From Rhizobium sp. Q54 (GTDB lineage Bacteria; Pseudomonadota; Alphaproteobacteria; SMXS01): a stretch of 6,603 bases of DNA. Shown one piece after another: positions 5,422 to 6,603 of this stretch. The stretch is taken from the NCBI GenBank assembly GCA_945872035.1, contig CAMBYA010000140.1:1-6603 (forward strand), in the 5' to 3' direction. Position numbers and translations under genes: made by a program. The notes under the pieces are model-generated. The model saw only the letters and a list, made by a program, of their open reading frames with translations, was not told the origin of the DNA and ran no database searches. Each line of letters begins with the position of its first letter. Position 1 is the stretch's first letter.

Positions 5422-6475
5422 CGCCATGCTGGTCGAGCGGATTCGCGAGACCGGGCCGCTGACCGTCGCAGACTACATGCAGGCCGCGCTGACCGATCCG
5501 GTCCACGGCTATTACGTCACCCGCGATCCGCTGGGTGCCGCTGGCGACTTCATCACCGCGCCGGAGATCAGCCAGATCTTCGGCGAGCTGATCGGCCTGT
5601 GGGTCGCCGACTGCTGGGACGCCATGGGCCGCCCGCGCCGGCTGAAGATCGTCGAGCTGGGGCCCGGCCGCGGCACCCTGATGGCCGACGTGCTGCGCAC
5701 CCTGAGGGTAGCGCCAGCCATGCTGCCCGATCCCTGGCTGATCGAGACCAGTCCCGTGCTGCGCGAGGCGCAGCGCTCGCGCCTCGACGCCCGCTGGGCC
5801 GACAGCCTGGAATACGTGCCGCCCGGCCCCATGGTGCTGATCGCCAACGAGTTCCTCGACGCCCTGCCGATCCGCCAGTTCAGCCGCGCCGCGGATGGCT
5901 GGCACGAGCGGCTGGTCGCCGCCACGGCCGACGGCTCGGGCCTTGAATGGACCCTGGGCGGCCCGCTGTCGCGGCAGGACGCGGGACTTCCCGCCGCGCT
6001 GGACTCCGCCGAGACCGGCGACATCGCCGAAACCAGCCCGGCCGCGTTGGCATTGGTACATGGTGTCGCGGCACGGCTGGTCCGAGATGGCGGCGCGGCC
6101 CTGTTCATCGACTACGGCACCACCACCAGCCGCCCCGGCGACAGCCTGCAGGCGGTGCGCGGCCACCAGTACCGGGACCCGCTCGACACGCCGGGCGAGA
6201 CCGACCTGACCGCGCATGTGGATTTCGCGGCGCTGGCCGAGCAGTCCACCCGCGCAGGCGCCGTGGTCCATGGCCCGGCGCCTCAGTCATTGTTCCTGGA
6301 GTCGCTTGGCATCTTCACGCGCGCCCAGGTGCTGAAGCGCGGCGCCACGCCCGCCCAGTCGCGCGATATCGACCTGGCGGTGCACCGGCTCACCGCGCCC
6401 GACCAGATGGGCAGCCTTTTCAAGGCCATGGCGCTGACCGACCCATCCATGCCGCCGCCGGCAGGCTTCCCATGA
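5405..6475 (+). CDS. MidA/NDUFAF7-family SAM-dependent methyltransferase (356 aa)
   Basis: This is a class I methyltransferase of the DUF185 family. The mitochondrial relative NDUFAF7 (MidA) methylates an arginine of a complex I subunit and is needed for complex I assembly; a similar role here is inferred. Motifs in order are PVHGYYVTRDPLGAAGDFIT with TAPEISQIFGE (to residue 61), the SAM-binding ELGPGRGTL (84-92), ETSPVLREAQ (114-123), NEFLDALP (148-155), FIDYG (234-238) and DLTAHVDF (267-274). The length is usual. The ATG at 5405 overlaps the end of lgt by 17 nt. A second in-frame ATG at 5426, 4 nt after the lgt stop, would remove seven residues; neither has a clear Shine-Dalgarno sequence, so coupling to lgt translation is likely. 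Its stop codon overlaps the pgeF start. Confidence 0.92.
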   Translation: MPNRLSAMLVERIRETGPLTVADYMQAALTDPVHGYYVTRDPLGAAGDFITAPEISQIFGELIGLWVADCWDAMGRPRRLKIVELGPGRGTLMADVLRTLRVAPAMLPDPWLIETSPVLREAQRSRLDARWADSLEYVPPGPMVLIANEFLDALPIRQFSRAADGWHERLVAATADGSGLEWTLGGPLSRQDAGLPAALDSAETGDIAETSPAALALVHGVAARLVRDGGAALFIDYGTTTSRPGDSLQAVRGHQYRDPLDTPGETDLTAHVDFAALAEQSTRAGAVVHGPAPQSLFLESLGIFTRAQVLKRGATPAQSRDIDLAVHRLTAPDQMGSLFKAMALTDPSMPPPAGFP

Positions 6476-6603
6476 TGATCCGCGCGACCGCCCTGACCGT
6501 GCCGCATGTGGTCCACGGCTTCTTCACCCGCCAGGGCGGCGTATCGACCGGCGTCTATGCCTCGCTCAACTGCGGCCCGGGCTCCGACGACGCGCCGCAG
6601 CAC
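6472..6603 (+). CDS. pgeF: PgeF/YfiH laccase-domain protein, N-terminal part (cut by window end)
   Basis: The first 44 residues of a Cu-oxidase_4 (YfiH) family protein are present; the gene continues past the window. The opening HVVHGFFTRQGGVSTGVYAS (12-31) followed by LNCGPGSDD matches the conserved start of the family (HGFFTR-GGVS-G-Y-SLN-G--S-D). Members were once described as polyphenol oxidases or laccases; E. coli YfiH was later named peptidoglycan editing factor PgeF for keeping wrong residues out of the peptide stem. The start ATG at 6472 overlaps the midA stop as ATGA; a second ATG follows immediately at 6475. The overlap implies translational coupling. The metal-binding His/Cys residues lie beyond the window and cannot be checked. 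Confidence 0.88.
   Translation, partial: MMIRATALTVPHVVHGFFTRQGGVSTGVYASLNCGPGSDDAPQH

Noticed and set aside
5183..6271. A minus-strand open frame of 362 codons opposite lgt and midA.
   Set aside because: The plus-strand frame holds all Lgt and MidA motifs; the minus frame is low in complexity and rich in Gly, Ala, Arg and Gln.

Overview
The window is GC-rich, densely coding bacterial chromosome. Gene content, protein sequences and gene order point to an alphaproteobacterium, and the lgt - midA - pgeF order next to ubiK and a ybjN-proC pair fits a Rhodospirillales-like genome. The order-level placement is inference. There is no sign of a phage, insertion sequence, CRISPR array, rRNA or tRNA. 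Almost everything is core metabolism or cell-envelope housekeeping.

Layout from left to right. (1) A complete minus-strand ilvE (branched-chain aminotransferase), divergent from a plus-strand MarR-family regulator. The 91 bp between them holds two imperfect palindromes that could be operators. (2) The regulator gene converges on a minus-strand short-chain dehydrogenase (SDR), with a hairpin between them that could end transcription from either side. (3) Reading leftward, a minus-strand series runs ybjN-like, proC, then the SDR. ybjN and proC are 11 nt apart and look co-transcribed; the SDR follows after 85 nt. (4) A minus-strand ubiK-like gene precedes ybjN. (5) The 344 bp between ubiK and lgt is not empty. 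It holds a plausible ubiK promoter facing left and, on the plus strand, a compact candidate small RNA of about 85 nt: a promoter-like element, a perfect 12-bp hairpin with a pyrimidine-rich CCUCCC loop, a short linker with another CUCCCU, and a strong intrinsic terminator with a T tract. (6) The plus-strand operon lgt - midA-like - pgeF has overlapping reading frames; pgeF is cut off by the window end.

Functionally, the left part covers amino-acid metabolism (IlvE in branched-chain amino acids, ProC in proline). The right part covers the envelope and respiration: Lgt lipidates lipoproteins, PgeF is linked to peptidoglycan fidelity, MidA/NDUFAF7-like methyltransferases to complex I assembly, and UbiK to ubiquinone synthesis. 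No previously undescribed multi-gene system was found. The most rewarding item is the small RNA gene upstream of lgt, which resembles the alphaproteobacterial anti-Shine-Dalgarno-loop sRNAs (MmgR/alpha-r8 type, from memory).
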